NCBI GenBank assembly: GCA_001549895.1
Contig: AP014719.1
Location: 2,294,001-2,358,000 of the forward strand
DNA: 64,000 nt
Reading direction: 5' to 3'
Origin: Arthrobacter sp. Hiyo8
GTDB taxonomy: Bacteria; Actinomycetota; Actinomycetes; Actinomycetales; Micrococcaceae
A program made the translations under genes and the position numbers. The notes under the pieces were generated by a model. That model made no database searches. It saw nothing but the letters and a program-made list of their open reading frames with translations, and was not told the origin of the DNA. Shown one piece after another: positions 1 to 9,057 of the stretch. The first letter of the stretch is position 1; every line of letters starts with the position of its first letter.

Positions 1-1
1 C

Positions 2-169
2 ACCCCCTATCCGCCCGGATTCCCTGTCTTGGTTCCCGGGCAAGTGATCACGGAGGAGATCCTGGCTTTCATGTCGGCACTGGACACGCGGGAGATCCAC
101 GGATTCAACCCCGAATTGGGGTTCAGGGTGTTGACGGGTGAGCTAGCGTCACGCCAAAAGCCTGCATAA
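2..169 (+). CDS. C-terminal end of an Orn/Lys/Arg decarboxylase (partial)
   Basis: The window opens inside this gene; 55 codons remain before a TAA. The visible peptide has the PYPPGFPVLVPG motif followed by an amphipathic segment, which matches the C-terminal region of PLP-dependent ornithine/lysine/arginine decarboxylases. The PLP-binding domain lies outside the window, so substrate cannot be judged. The last ten or so codons (from about 138) are encoded by a degenerate copy of the 32-bp repeat described at 138-305, so the C-terminal residues GELASRQKPA appear to be repeat-derived. The family call is good; the exact substrate is unknown. Confidence 0.75.
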   Translation, partial: TPYPPGFPVLVPGQVITEEILAFMSALDTREIHGFNPELGFRVLTGELASRQKPA

Positions 170-305
170 GTGAGCGAGCGACTGGCCCGGAGGGCACATA
201 TGTGAGCGAGCGTTTGCCTCGTAGGACGCTCGCTCACGTCTCACGCCATTTTCGCCAACGCTCGCTCACATCTCACGCCATTTTCGCCAACGCTCGCTCA
301 TATCT
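138..305. repeat. 32-bp phased GTGAGCGAGCGT repeat array 1
   Basis: Box GTGAGCGAGCGT occurs in direct orientation at 138 (one mismatch), 170 and 202, exactly 32 bp apart. The complement ACGCTCGCTCAC follows at 226, 260 and 292 (34 and 32 bp apart). Spacers are about 20 bp, and the spacer CTCACGCCATTTTCGCC is used twice. The array runs from inside the 3' end of the decarboxylase gene to the stop codon of the convergent DUF1304 gene, so it occupies the whole convergent gap. The opposite orientation of its two halves would let transcripts form long hairpins. Confidence 0.9.
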
Positions 306-698
306 TTAGCCGAGCGCCACGGCAAGGATGCCGAGCACGACGGCGAGCAGCGGCGTCGTGCCCTGAAGAACCGCGGGGCGGAGGTACTTCTTGCCGCTCA
401 AGGCGAGCACGATTGCCGCCAGCAGCATGGAGCCGCACGAGCTGAAGACGAGGGTCCAGCCGACCTGCGGATGACCAAGAGCGACGAAGACGATCCCGGC
501 GATCGCCCCGATGGCAAGGAAGAGGTTGTAGAAACCCTGGTTGTAGGCGAGGCCCTTGGTGGTTTCCGCGTCGGACTGGGAAGCGACGCTAAAGCGCTTC
601 CACGTGGCCGGACGGGTCCAGGTGATGGACTCCATGCTGAAGATGTAGACGTGCAGCAAGCCGGCAAGGAGGGCAAAAATCAGGGAGGCTACGATCAT
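306..698 (-). CDS. DUF1304 family membrane protein
   Basis: An intact 130-residue protein with four hydrophobic helices and almost no soluble part. The order of helices and the motif around FSMESITW and NQGFYNLFLA match the DUF1304 family of small integral membrane proteins of unknown function. The start is the first ATG, with a weak AGGA about ten bases upstream. The gene is convergent with the decarboxylase, and its stop codon abuts the last repeat box. Function is unknown; a role in membrane stress has not been shown from anything visible here. Confidence 0.8.
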   Translation of the reverse strand: MIVASLIFALLAGLLHVYIFSMESITWTRPATWKRFSVASQSDAETTKGLAYNQGFYNLFLAIGAIAGIVFVALGHPQVGWTLVFSSCGSMLLAAIVLALSGKKYLRPAVLQGTTPLLAVVLGILAVALG

Positions 699-763
699 GG
701 GCTGATCCTAGCCTCCCTGCGTTGCGCGGAGGCGCGGCGGCGTGGCCACCCCGCGAGCCGCGC

Positions 764-1639
764 CTAGCGACTCAGCATGTCCAGTGTTGCTCCGGCGAAC
801 GCCCCTGCCGAGGAACCCCAGCGCCCCAGCAGGCCCTGGAGGTTCTCGCCGTCGGCCCGGTGCGGGGTTGTCTCGGCTTCGAGCGTGGCGAGGATGCCGG
901 TGCGGAGCTCCGTGTTGAAGTTCACCTTGCCCACGCGCATTGACGTGGCCTTGACCAGGTCTGCCGCGGGAATGCCTGACGCGCCGTGGAGCACGAGCGG
1001 AAGCTCAGTGCGCGATGCAATGTCCTCCAGCACATCCCAGTGCAGCCTGGGCTCGCCGGTGTAACGGCCATGCGCATTCCCCACGGCAACGGCCAGGAGC
1101 TGGGCACCAGTGCGGTATACGAATTCCAGTACCTGGCCCGGGTCGGTCAGGCCCGCCGGATGGACACTGGCCGGATGAGCGTGAACGTCAGCACCGAAGG
1201 CCTTGTCCTCGTCGCCCGCCAGCCCGCCAAGTTCCGCTTCGATGACGATGTCCGAAGCACCGGCGTCTAGCACGACCTCATGTACGGAGCGGACCAAAGC
1301 GATGTTTTCCTCGAATGGGAGGGAGGAACCGTCGGCCAGGACGGCGTCGGCACCGGCTGCCACCGAATCACGGATGACCTCGAGGTCCGAGGCGTGGTCC
1401 AGCTGCACCGAGACCGGCACGCGGGCGTCGTCGGCCAAGGCGCGCAATGCCCCAATGAGCCGCAAGCCGGACGGGGTGGCCGCGGTCTTCGGAGCAACCA
1501 GCAGAATGATTCCGCGGCCGGACTCCTCTGCTGCGGCCACCACCGCGAGGGCGGTGGTGAAGTCGTAGCAGGTGAAGGCCGGAACCGCGGCTCCTCGCTC
1601 CAGCGCGGAGCCTACAAGGTCGTCAAGGCGTACACGCAT
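764..1639 (-). CDS. Class II aldolase of the FBA/tagatose-bisphosphate type (KbaY/GatY-like)
   Basis: A 291-residue TIM-barrel protein with the class II (zinc) aldolase pattern: VSVQLDHASD for the first metal histidine and catalytic aspartate region, ELGGLAGDED, AVAVGNAHGRY and LPLVLHGASGIP. It would cleave or form a ketose-1-phosphate or related C-C bond yielding DHAP. Its ATG overlaps the stop of gntP by one base (TGATG), so the two are translationally coupled. It is the last gene of the acid-sugar operon and probably acts on the phosphorylated product of the DUF1537 kinase and the dehydrogenase. The exact substrate is inferred. Confidence 0.85.
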   Translation of the reverse strand: MRVRLDDLVGSALERGAAVPAFTCYDFTTALAVVAAAEESGRGIILLVAPKTAATPSGLRLIGALRALADDARVPVSVQLDHASDLEVIRDSVAAGADAVLADGSSLPFEENIALVRSVHEVVLDAGASDIVIEAELGGLAGDEDKAFGADVHAHPASVHPAGLTDPGQVLEFVYRTGAQLLAVAVGNAHGRYTGEPRLHWDVLEDIASRTELPLVLHGASGIPAADLVKATSMRVGKVNFNTELRTGILATLEAETTPHRADGENLQGLLGRWGSSAGAFAGATLDMLSR

Positions 1640-3104
1640 CAGTGGGCCAGGCCTCCCACCAGGATCCAGGCGACATAGCTGAGCAGGAAGCCCGCGACGC
1701 CCAGGATGGTGGTGAGCACGGTCCAGGTCTTGAGGCCGTCGGACACCGTGAGGCCGTAGTAGCGCACCACCACCCAGAAACCGGCGTCGGTCACGTGGGA
1801 CAGGCCCAGTCCGCCGAAGCCGATCGCGATCACGATGACGGCGATCTGCGCGGGGGTGTAGCCGCCTTGGGCGACGGCAGCCGAGAGGAGGCCGGTGGTG
1901 GTGACGATGGCGACCGTGGCCGATCCCTGTGCGGCACGCAGTGCCAGGGAAATGATGAAGCCGAGGAGGATGATCGGCACGCCCAGGGAGTCCAGCGTCT
2001 GGGACAAGGCCGCGCCGATGCCGGAGACCTGCAGGACGCCGCCGAACACGCCGCCGGCAGCAACCACCATGAGGATCGAGGCGATGGGAGGCAGCGCGCC
2101 TTCGAAGATTTCGCCGGTTTCCTTGAGTGACCACTGGCGGCGGACCGCCAGCAGGAAGAACGCGAGCGCAACGGCCACCAGCAGGGCGAAGAACGGGTTG
2201 CCCACGAAAGACGCGACGCCGTACCAGTAGTCCTTCTTGTTGATCAGGAGGGTACCGGCTGTGCCGAGCAGGATCTGGACGATCGGGGCGGCGATGAGGA
2301 ACATGATCAGGCCCGGACGCGGCGGAGCGACTGCGCTGGCACCGGGACCGTCGTGGCCGACGCGCACCAAGGAATCGGAGCCGAATTCTTCGATCTGGTC
2401 GCGGACGCCCGGGAGCAGTTCGTAGTCCTTGCGGTTCATGATGCTGGCAACCCAGTAGGACAGGAAACCGAGCGGCACGCAGATGATGAGCGAAATCATC
2501 GCGATCAGTCCGATGTCGGCACCCATGACGCCTGCCCCGGCAACGATGCCCGGGTGGGGAGGAACGGCGACGTGGATCGAGAGCATAATGCCGGCCATGG
2601 GAAGGCCGAACTTGATGGGGTGCAGCTTGGCGATCTTCGCGAAGGCGTAGACGATCGGCACCAGGACGATGATGCCTACTTCGAAGAACACCGGAATGGC
2701 AACGAGGAAGCCGACGGCGGTCAGTGCCACGGCGACGCGCTTGGCACCGAGCTTCTCGGTGAAGTGGTTGGCCAGCGATTGCACGCCGCCGGACACTTCG
2801 ATCATGCGGCCCAACACGGCGCCGAGGGCAATCAGCAGTGCGACTTTGCCCATGGTTCCGCCCACGCCGTTGGCCACGACGGTGAATACGTCCGCCAAGG
2901 GGATCTGCGCGGCGACGGCCACCAGGATGCTCACGGCCAGCAATGCCACGAAGGCCTGGATCTTGAAGCGGATGATCATGAGCAACAGCAGCGCGACGCC
3001 CGCAACTGCAATGGTCAGCAGCAGCGGGGTCCCAAGGGCTACGGACGGTTTGATGGCGGGGCATCAGCTGCCCGGACCGCCAAGGAATTGATGAGGGGAA
3101 TCAT
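1639..3104 (-). CDS. GntP family sugar-acid permease (one frame break)
   Basis: About 488 residues with 12 or more hydrophobic helices, and the motifs VPPHPGIVAGAG and ALGAVLGRM of the gluconate/GntP permease family. I place the start at 3104, where AAGGAG lies 8 bases upstream of ATG (MIPLINSLAVRAADAP). One base is missing near 3050, after which the frame continues with IKPSVALGTPLLLTI into the first helix. With one base restored the gene is 489 codons. It imports a sugar acid, by context a four-carbon aldonate such as threonate or erythronate. It is the third gene of the operon, coupled to the downstream aldolase. Confidence 0.85.
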
Positions 3105-3126
3105 CAGGGGTGTCTCCTTTGACAGA

Positions 3127-3189
3127 GCCGGCCTGGACTCGAGGCCGGCGAGAGGGGCGACGACGGCGGAGGGGGGACCGCCGTCGTCG
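3127..3189 (-). other. Two stem-loops between the dehydrogenase and gntP
   Basis: In the 107-bp gap after the dehydrogenase stop there are two perfect inverted repeats: CGACGACGGCGG with CCGCCGTCGTCG (3158-3189) and GCCGGCCT with AGGCCGGC (3127-3149). Neither is followed by a T-tract, and the SD of gntP lies just downstream. They may act as mRNA processing or partial attenuation elements that set different levels for enzyme and transporter. This role is an inference. Confidence 0.6.
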
Positions 3190-3211
3190 CACGTTTCTTT
3201 GGGGTGCTTTG

Positions 3212-4109
3212 CTAGACAGTGCGCCTGGTGGGCGCGACGACTTTGATGACTGCGGAGTCGTCGGCGGCGGCGAGGCCCTGGGCCTGGCCGAGGAGGTAGA
3301 GCTGTTCGGCAGCGGCGGCGACCGGGGCGGCGAGGCCGGCGGCACGCGTCGCCTTGCCGACGATGCCCATGTCCTTCACGAAGATGTCCAGACGGCTGAG
3401 GACCTCGGCGCCATCCTCGGTGTATGCCTCGAGGATGCGTGGGCCGCGGTTGGACAGCATGAAGGAGCCAGCGGCACCTGCTTCCAAGGCCGCGAGGGTC
3501 TTCGCCTGGTCGAGTCCGAGGGCGTCCGCGAGTGCCATGGCTTCGGCTGCAGCGGCGATGTGCACGCCGCACAAGAGCTGATTGACGGTCTTGAGGGCCT
3601 GGCCGTCGCCGGGCTTGTCGCCAACAACGGTGAGCGTGGAGGCCAACAGTTCCAGGGCGGGGCGGGCCTTTTCCTGGGCGGCCGGGGTTGCGCCAACCAC
3701 GATCAGGAGGTCGCCTTCGCCGGCACGCTTCGGCCGCCGGAGAGCGGCGCGTCAACGAGTTCGACGCCGTATTCGGCCAGGCGGGCCACGGTGGCCGGAA
3801 TAGCCTCGGTACCGACTGTGCTACCGAGGATCACGACAGCGCCCGGCTTGAGCACGGGAGCGACGCCGTTCTCGCCGAAGAGGACGGCGTCGAGCTGTTC
3901 GCCGTTGCGCACGGCAAGGAGCAGGGCGTCGGCGCCTTCCGAGGCTTCGCGGGCCGAGGCGAAGGTGCGGATCCCGGCGTCGGCGGCGAGCTTCAGGCGC
4001 GGCTCGGCGATATCGAAGCCGTGGACGGTGAGCTGGGTCGCCAGGCGGGTAGCCATCGGCAGGCCATGGCGCCCAGGCCGAGGACGGCGACGGTGTAATT
4101 GCTGGTCAT
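3212..4109 (-). CDS. ltnD: L-threonate dehydrogenase-like 3-hydroxyacid dehydrogenase (LtnD type, two frame breaks)
   Basis: Beta-hydroxyacid dehydrogenase family. The N-terminus MTSNYTVAVLGLGAMG carries the Rossmann NAD(P) motif. The middle has the substrate-loop signature DAPLSGG, and the helical C-terminal half has KTVNQLLCGVHIAAAAEA with the conserved Lys-x-x-Asn. One base is missing near 4066 (the Gly-Leu-Pro-Met after GAM) and another near 3718. With both restored the gene is exactly 300 codons, the usual length. Start ATG at 4109 has GGAG upstream. In this context it would oxidise a four-carbon aldonate at C2 before phosphorylation by the upstream kinase. Threonate versus erythronate cannot be told apart. 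Confidence 0.82.
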
Positions 4110-4154
4110 GGTGGTCTCCATTGAATGCGGGGGTTGCGTTAGGAAGAGGGTCGG

Positions 4155-5653
4155 CTAGAAGGTGTTGCTGAGCTTGCGCGTGACTTGAGTCAGGGATTCG
4201 TCGTCGCCCACGTTGCCGGCGAAGACGATGTACGGGATGCCCTTCGCGGGCCCGTCCACCGGCTCCCACAGCGAGACGATGCCGGGCAACATGGGGCCGC
4301 GGACTATCGCGTGGCGGATTTCCAGGCCGTGCGCGGCCACGTCCGAGGACGTGATGCCGCCCTTTGCGATGACGAAGCGCGGCGGGAAGGTCTTGAGCGT
4401 CCGGTTCACGATCGCGACGACGGCGGCAGAGACGGTGCGGGCAATCTTCAGGCTCGCCGCGGCGTCGTCCGTCTTGATGAGCAGGCGGCTCGTGTGGACG
4501 ATGACGTCTCCATTGCGGAGGGCAATGACGACGGCGGCGACCGTCTCGTCCAAGTAGGCCTCCGCGCCGCTAGCGAGCAGTTTCTCGACGTCGATCTCGA
4601 TGATCCGGGCGGCGCCGTGCTGGGCCGTCAGGGCATTGAGCTGGCGCGTGGTGACGCCGACGTGCGAACCAACAACGATGAGGCCACCGGCTGTGGAGGG
4701 AGTGTTGCCTTCGTAGGCTTCCTCGCCGCTGAGCGCCTCACGGATTTCCTGGCCGATGCGGCCGCGGACGAAGGGCGGACCCACACGGTAGAGCAGCTTC
4801 TTGCCGCGGCGTTCGGCTTCTTCAAGCCCGAGGGCCAGTGCCCGGAAGTCATTCTCGGTGACGATGTCCGCGACGATCGGCGTGGAGTTCGTGGCGGGTT
4901 CGATCGCGTCTGCAATGGCCTTGGCGGAAATGGCAGGGTCCTGGGCTGAGGCCCCGGCACGGATGATGTTCAGGTCCAGGACGATCACATCGCTTGCCTG
5001 GAACCGGCCCTGCGACTTCTCCTCCACATACCTGGCCATCTCCGAGTTGGCGAAGCCGAAGCTCGCATCCTTGGCGAACTCGGTCTCGGCAACCGGGGTG
5101 AGCTTGCCGGCGTCGTGCCCGGTGCCACGCGTGTAGTGCACGCCGCCAACGGTGACCCGCCCGGCGTCGGGAAACGCCGGGACGATCACGACGCCGTCGG
5201 TCGCCTCGCCGGTCACGTCCGCGACAGTGGCGGCAATGACGTCCGGTTCCAGCGGGTAGTGGCCACGGAGGGTGGAGTCGGAGCGGCTGACGAATCCCAA
5301 GCGCAGCTGGGAGCCGGCGGCGGCGAGCGCGTTCCGCACGATTTCCTCGTTGCGGGCAGCGGCCTCAACCGGGTCCAGGCTGCGCGTGTTGGTCAGCACG
5401 TAGACCGCGGGCTGAGACCGGCTTTCCGCGATGTGGGCGAACGCCCACGTGAAATCGGCGACCTCCCAGCGGGTGAGGACCGGCAGGTTGGCGACCGACT
5501 GGGTGCCGGTGGGGTCGTCGTCGAGGACTACCAGGATGCGGGGCGAGGTTGCGGAAGACGCTGCTACGGCGTCGGCAACCAGCTGAGCGGGATCTGGACT
5601 TCAGCCGGGAAGGCAGCCAGGACATCGGCTTCAAGGGTCACTGTGCACTCCAT
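4155..5653 (-). CDS. otnK: Four-carbon acid sugar kinase, DUF1537 family (OtnK/LtnK type, one frame break)
   Basis: About 499 residues after restoring one base near 5593. The N-terminal domain has ILVVLDDDPTGTQSVANLPV, the hallmark of DUF1537 kinases, followed by VLTNTRSL and SRSDSTLRGHYPLEPD. The C-terminal nucleotide-binding domain has FVIAKGGITSSDVA and a closing IVFAGNVGDDESL. These enzymes phosphorylate oxidised four-carbon acid sugars. It is the first gene of the minus-strand operon, and a 15-bp palindrome lies 22 bp before its ATG. The start at 5653 lacks a strong SD and is the best available in frame. Confidence 0.88.
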
Positions 5654-5675
5654 CGTGGTTTTGAAGGTAAATGTA

Positions 5676-5690
5676 AGATGTCAGACATCT
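5676..5690. promoter_or_regulatory. GntR-type operator palindrome, copy 1
   Basis: Perfect palindrome AGATGTCAGACATCT centred on one base, between the divergent kinase operon and the hydrolase gene. An identical 15-mer precedes the GntR regulator gene at 6578-6592. The form (two ATGTC half sites with a central base) is that of FadR-subfamily GntR operators. I infer that the encoded repressor binds here and controls both divergent transcription units. Confidence 0.85.
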
Positions 5691-5760
5691 AATATTTGAA
5701 TGCTAGTGTGACACACCCGCTTTCGGCTGTGCAAGTGTCAGTCGTCACTATGCTTGGCGC

Positions 5761-6578
5761 ATGCTTCAAGAGCCTCCCGCCGTCGCGGCATTACACGTGG
5801 ACATGCGCCTCCCGGCGGCCGCCGTTAAGGCGGACTTTCCGCCCAACCTCCCGTCCTGTTGCTGCACGGCTGGGCGTCGACGTCCGCCTATTGGGAGCCA
5901 CTCGCCACCGAGTTGCTCGACGCCGGACAAACAGTCTGGATCGTCGATTTGCCTGGGTATCACCGCGGGGACATGTTGCCTCCGGGCTTCCAGTGGACTC
6001 TGGAATCAGCTGCCGATTCCGTCGCTGCCGTTGCTGCCAGGAACGCGGCACCGGTCCACATTGCGGGCCACTCGATGGGCGGAAGCGTGGCGCTGACACT
6101 GGCCGCGCGGCACCCGGGGCTCGTGGCCAGCGTGGCCCTGATCGGCACGGTTCCGGCCCCGCCGAACGAAGGCTTCAAATCGATGCTCGAATCCCAGCTA
6201 CGGCAAGGCCTCATTGACGACGCGACGCGCGCCAAGTGCATGAAGGCCTGGTTCGGGGCGTTGTCGCCGGAGGACAATCGCTTGCTGAGCCGAGGATTTG
6301 AGCTGCCTTTCGAGGTCCTTGGCCCCAGCGGCCTCGCGGCGATGGCCGGAGTGGCTGCCGATGTCCCCGAAAAGGTGACCGCACCGACGCTGGTGATTGC
6401 CGGCGTCGGGGACCGATTACGTTCGCTGGACCAAGCGGAAGCCTTCGTGGCAGCCAGCCCGCTGCGGAGGCTCGTGGCAATACCCGACGCCGGGCACAGC
6501 GTCCATTGGGAGCAGCCGCGTGCTTGCGCCCGCGCGCTCGGCGCGTTTTGGAACGAAAGCCGGCACCCGCCAGCGTAA
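5761..6578 (+). CDS. Alpha/beta hydrolase (one frame break)
   Basis: About 272 residues with one base missing near 5847, between NLPVLL and LLHGWASTSAYW. It has the alpha/beta hydrolase order: oxyanion strand HGWAST, nucleophile elbow GHSMGGS, an Asp near IAGVGDRLRS and the histidine in IPDAGHSVHWEQP. The lid region is short. It stands divergently from the kinase operon and directly before the GntR gene, with its TAA touching the second operator. It may cleave a lactone or ester of the acid sugar, but this is a guess from context; MhpC-like or proline iminopeptidase-like roles remain possible. Start ATG chosen at 5761. Confidence 0.75.
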
Positions 6579-6592
6579 GATGTCAGACATCT
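6578..6592. promoter_or_regulatory. GntR-type operator palindrome, copy 2
   Basis: Perfect copy of AGATGTCAGACATCT, 14 bp before the ATG of the GntR gene, starting on the last base of the hydrolase stop codon. The placement suggests autoregulation and roadblocking of read-through from the hydrolase gene. Confidence 0.85.
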
Positions 6593-6606
6593 AGGAACGG
6601 AGCACC

Positions 6607-7307
6607 ATGGCACGCAAGTCGCTGGTCGGCGTCGTCGCTGACGAGCTGCTGGACCGCATCGTCGCGGGCGAATTTCCGCCGGGCACAGTGGTTCCCGGCG
6701 AACTCGAACTGAGCGCCAAGCATGAAGTCAGCCGCATGACGGTCCGCGAGGCCATGAAGACCCTCGAGGCCCAGAGAATCCTGAGCGTGGAGCGCGGCCG
6801 GGGGACTTTCGTCAACCCACTGAACCGCTGGGCTTCCCTCGAAGCTGTGCTGCGTGCGGCTTCGGAAGGAAAGAACGACGCCGCGGCGGCCGTCCAGCTC
6901 ATCGAGCTGCGCCGCATGCTCGAGACCGGTGCCTGCGAACTGGCCGCCTCACGGGTCTCCCCCGAAGAAATCGACCAGCTGCAGGTTCACGTGTCCGCCA
7001 TGCAGAAGGCCCACGATTCCAACGATGTGAGCGCGTTCGTCGAGGCGGACCTGGGCTTCCACGATGTCATCCTCCACGCCTCCGGCAACGTCTTCGTCGC
7101 TGTGCTCTTCGAACCCCTGCACCGCGTCTTGGAAACCCGGCGCACCCAGACCTCGCAAATCCCCGATATCCAGCGGCACGCGATCGGACATCACCGGGCC
7201 ATCCTCAAAGCCCTCGAAGCCGGCGACGCCCCCGGGCCCGCGAGGCCATGGACGCGCACATGCAGCAGACCCTCGACGATCTCAGGACATACGTCCTGGA
7301 GGCCTAG
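6607..7307 (+). CDS. GntR/FadR-family transcriptional repressor with FCD domain (one frame break)
   Basis: About 233 residues after adding one C near 7230. The winged helix-turn-helix is at residues 5-72 (LSAKHEVSRMTVREAMKTLE then ERGRGTFV). The all-helical FCD ligand domain follows, with conserved DLGFHDVILHASGN and HRAIL metal/ligand histidines. The corrected C-terminus reads REAMDAHMQQTLDDLRTYVL, typical of FCD proteins. The ligand is probably an intermediate of the acid-sugar pathway. Identical 15-bp palindromes before this gene and before the kinase mark it as the local repressor. ATG at 6607 is preceded by GGAACGGAGC. Confidence 0.88.
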
Positions 7308-7342
7308 GCAGGCCCGGCTCCCCCGCCCCCTGAGTTCTCGGA

Positions 7343-7486
7343 CGCCCGCTCACATATCAACGGTCGCGGGCGGACCCTCGCTCACATATCAACGGTCGCG
7401 GGCGGACCCTCGCTCACATATCAACGGTCGCGGGCGGACCCTCGCTCACATATGAACGGTTGTGAGCGAACGCCCGCTCACATATA
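7343..7486. repeat. 32-bp phased repeat array 2
   Basis: CGCTCACAT boxes (complement orientation) begin at 7347, 7379, 7411, 7443 and 7475, each exactly 32 bp apart. Three consecutive units share the identical spacer ATATCAACGGTCGCGGGCGG; the fourth spacer has diverged and contains a direct-orientation GTGAGCGAACG at 7462. The array lies between the convergent stops of the GntR gene and mmuM, and the last box overlaps the mmuM stop codon. Confidence 0.92.
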
Positions 7487-8427
7487 TCGACCGATCCCAG
7501 CAATATCCTGCGGTGTCGTCCTGCAGCACCCTCCAATAAGCCGAGCGCCAAGTTCTTGCCAGATGCCGGCTCCTTCCGCAATGCTTGCAGGTTGCTTGCC
7601 ATCAGCACCGCCCACGGCCGGGCCGGGCGTCCAGGTCTTGGTTAGAGCGTCATAGCATTCGCCGGAATTCGGATACGCGATCAACGGGATTGAGGTGACT
7701 TTGCGGAGGGCTCGAAGCGACGGAGAGACCAGTTCCAGAGGCACGCAATTTACGCCGATCGCGACGACGCGCGGCTGCGTTGCACAGAGCCTTGCGACGT
7801 TGGCCAGCGTTGTGCCGTCGCTGATGTGCTCCCCGTCCCGTAGCGTGAAGGAGAACCATGCTTCGACGTTGAACTCTTCTACGAGTGCCAACAGTGCCTT
7901 CGTCTCCGAAACCGAAGGCAACGTCTCACATGCCAGCAGGTCCACTCCCGCCTCCACCAGCGCCGCGATCCGGGGCCTGTGGAATTCCATGAACTCGATC
8001 CGGCTGAGGGTGTAGTCCCGCGGTATTCCGAACCGTCAGCGAGGTAGGCGCCATAAGGGCCTACTGATCCGGCAATCAGCAGGGGTCCCGCTTCCGGGTT
8101 TTCAGCCAAGTATTCGCGCCTCGCGTCGTCGGCCAGGCGTACGCTCAATGCCACCAGCCCCAAGGCTTCCGCTTCGCCGATGCCGCGCTGTCTGAAGCCT
8201 CGCGGCGTGGCCTGGTAGCTCGCAGTGATGGCTACCGTGGCTCCTGCATCGAAATAGTCGCGGTGCACTTGCTTGATCAGCTGCGGTTGTTCCAGAAGCA
8301 CCTTGGCCGACCAAAGTGGGTCCTCCAGATTGCAGCCCCGCGCCTCGAGCTCAGTGGCGAGTGCGCCGTCCAGCGTCAGCTTCGAGCCGGCGTCGAGCAT
8401 GCGGGACAGCGTGATCTTACTGGGCAT
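7478..8427 (-). CDS. mmuM: Homocysteine S-methyltransferase (one frame break)
   Basis: About 316 residues after restoring one base near 8020. It has the betaine-homocysteine methyltransferase fold: [13 protein letters not shown] at the N-terminus, a first zinc cysteine in IGVNCVPLE and the terminal paired cysteines in [10 protein letters not shown]. It transfers a methyl group from S-methylmethionine (or SAM) to homocysteine, giving methionine. I prefer the ATG at 8427, with GGAG ten bases upstream, over an ATG at 8457 without an SD. The final residues and TGA are supplied by the last 32-bp repeat box, so the natural C-terminus may have been replaced. Confidence 0.88.
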
Positions 8428-8507
8428 CGTTCGGGGCTCCAAGCAGTTGATCTTCATTCGTGCCTATGTGGGGACGAGATGGTCCAGCGTGACCACCCTC
8501 TCACTAT

Positions 8508-8535
8508 ATTGGTCATTATGAGCATTTGAAAATGC
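8508..8535. promoter_or_regulatory. Shared 28-bp motif, copy 1 (candidate IclR operator)
   Basis: The stretch begins ATTGGTCATTA and ends CATTTGAAAATGC. It matches a stretch at 13532-13559 at 23 of 28 positions in the same orientation. It contains the palindrome AGCATTTGAAAATGCT (8521-8536). It lies between divergent mmuM and the YqfO-domain/cyclase operon. The second copy lies between the divergent permease and the homoserine dehydrogenase-like operon. Common control by one of the two local IclR proteins is inferred. Confidence 0.7.
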
Positions 8536-8607
8536 TTGTAATGATCAGGCCAGTTATGCCACCATGGCAGTCAAGCAATCGGCGCCAAGCGCAGGGAAGA
8601 GGACCCC

Positions 8608-9057
8608 TTGAAGATAGAAATGAAATCAGTGCGCAAGCTGCGCGTACATTGGCCTATCGCGTCCGAGACTTTCGCTGGGCTCGCTGAGGGCGAGGCCGGT
8701 GCGTTCCGGAATGACCACGGCATTACGGCACTGCTTCAGGCCTTGGCGGACTCCCCGGAGTTGGGGGACTTTGGAAACTACAGGCACGTTTTCGAGTCCG
8801 GCGTGGGATTCGAAGGATTCACCGTGGCTGAAGGCGCCAACCCCACCTTGGGGCAAGTGGGCCAGCGGACCATTTCGCCGACCTTTGTCTTCACGACATA
8901 CTTCGATGCCGCCCTGGACGACGAGCGGGTGGATCGGTTCATGCGTCACCTTGTGGAGATCCACCCTTGGGAAGTCCCTGTCATAGAGCTATCCGGCGTC
9001 GTGAGCGTCTCATCCACCGCACTGGCAGAGGCCCGCGAGAGCGGGGTCGCATCATGA
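8608..9057 (+). CDS. Stand-alone NIF3/YqfO insertion-domain protein (CutA-like fold)
   Basis: An intact 149-residue protein. The central motif GNYRHVFESGVGFEGF, followed by EGANPTLGQVG and ending with IHPWEVPVIEL, matches the PII/CutA-like domain inserted in YqfO/NIF3 proteins. The metal-binding NIF3 halves are absent. It starts at TTG 8608 with GAGG five to six bases upstream (an in-frame ATG follows at 8620). Its stop overlaps the ATG of the cyclase gene (ATGA), so the two are coupled. No established function; a small-ligand-binding or regulatory partner of the hydrolase is one possibility. Confidence 0.6.
   Translation: MKIEMKSVRKLRVHWPIASETFAGLAEGEAGAFRNDHGITALLQALADSPELGDFGNYRHVFESGVGFEGFTVAEGANPTLGQVGQRTISPTFVFTTYFDAALDDERVDRFMRHLVEIHPWEVPVIELSGVVSVSSTALAEARESGVAS

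Noticed and set aside
7..237. Minus-strand 76-residue reading frame
   Set aside because: It is a translation of repeat array 1 and the antisense of the decarboxylase end; it has no start signal or domain.
2353..3246. Long plus-strand frame opposite gntP
   Set aside because: It is the high-GC shadow of the gntP reading frame; the product is His/Asp/Gln-rich without any domain.
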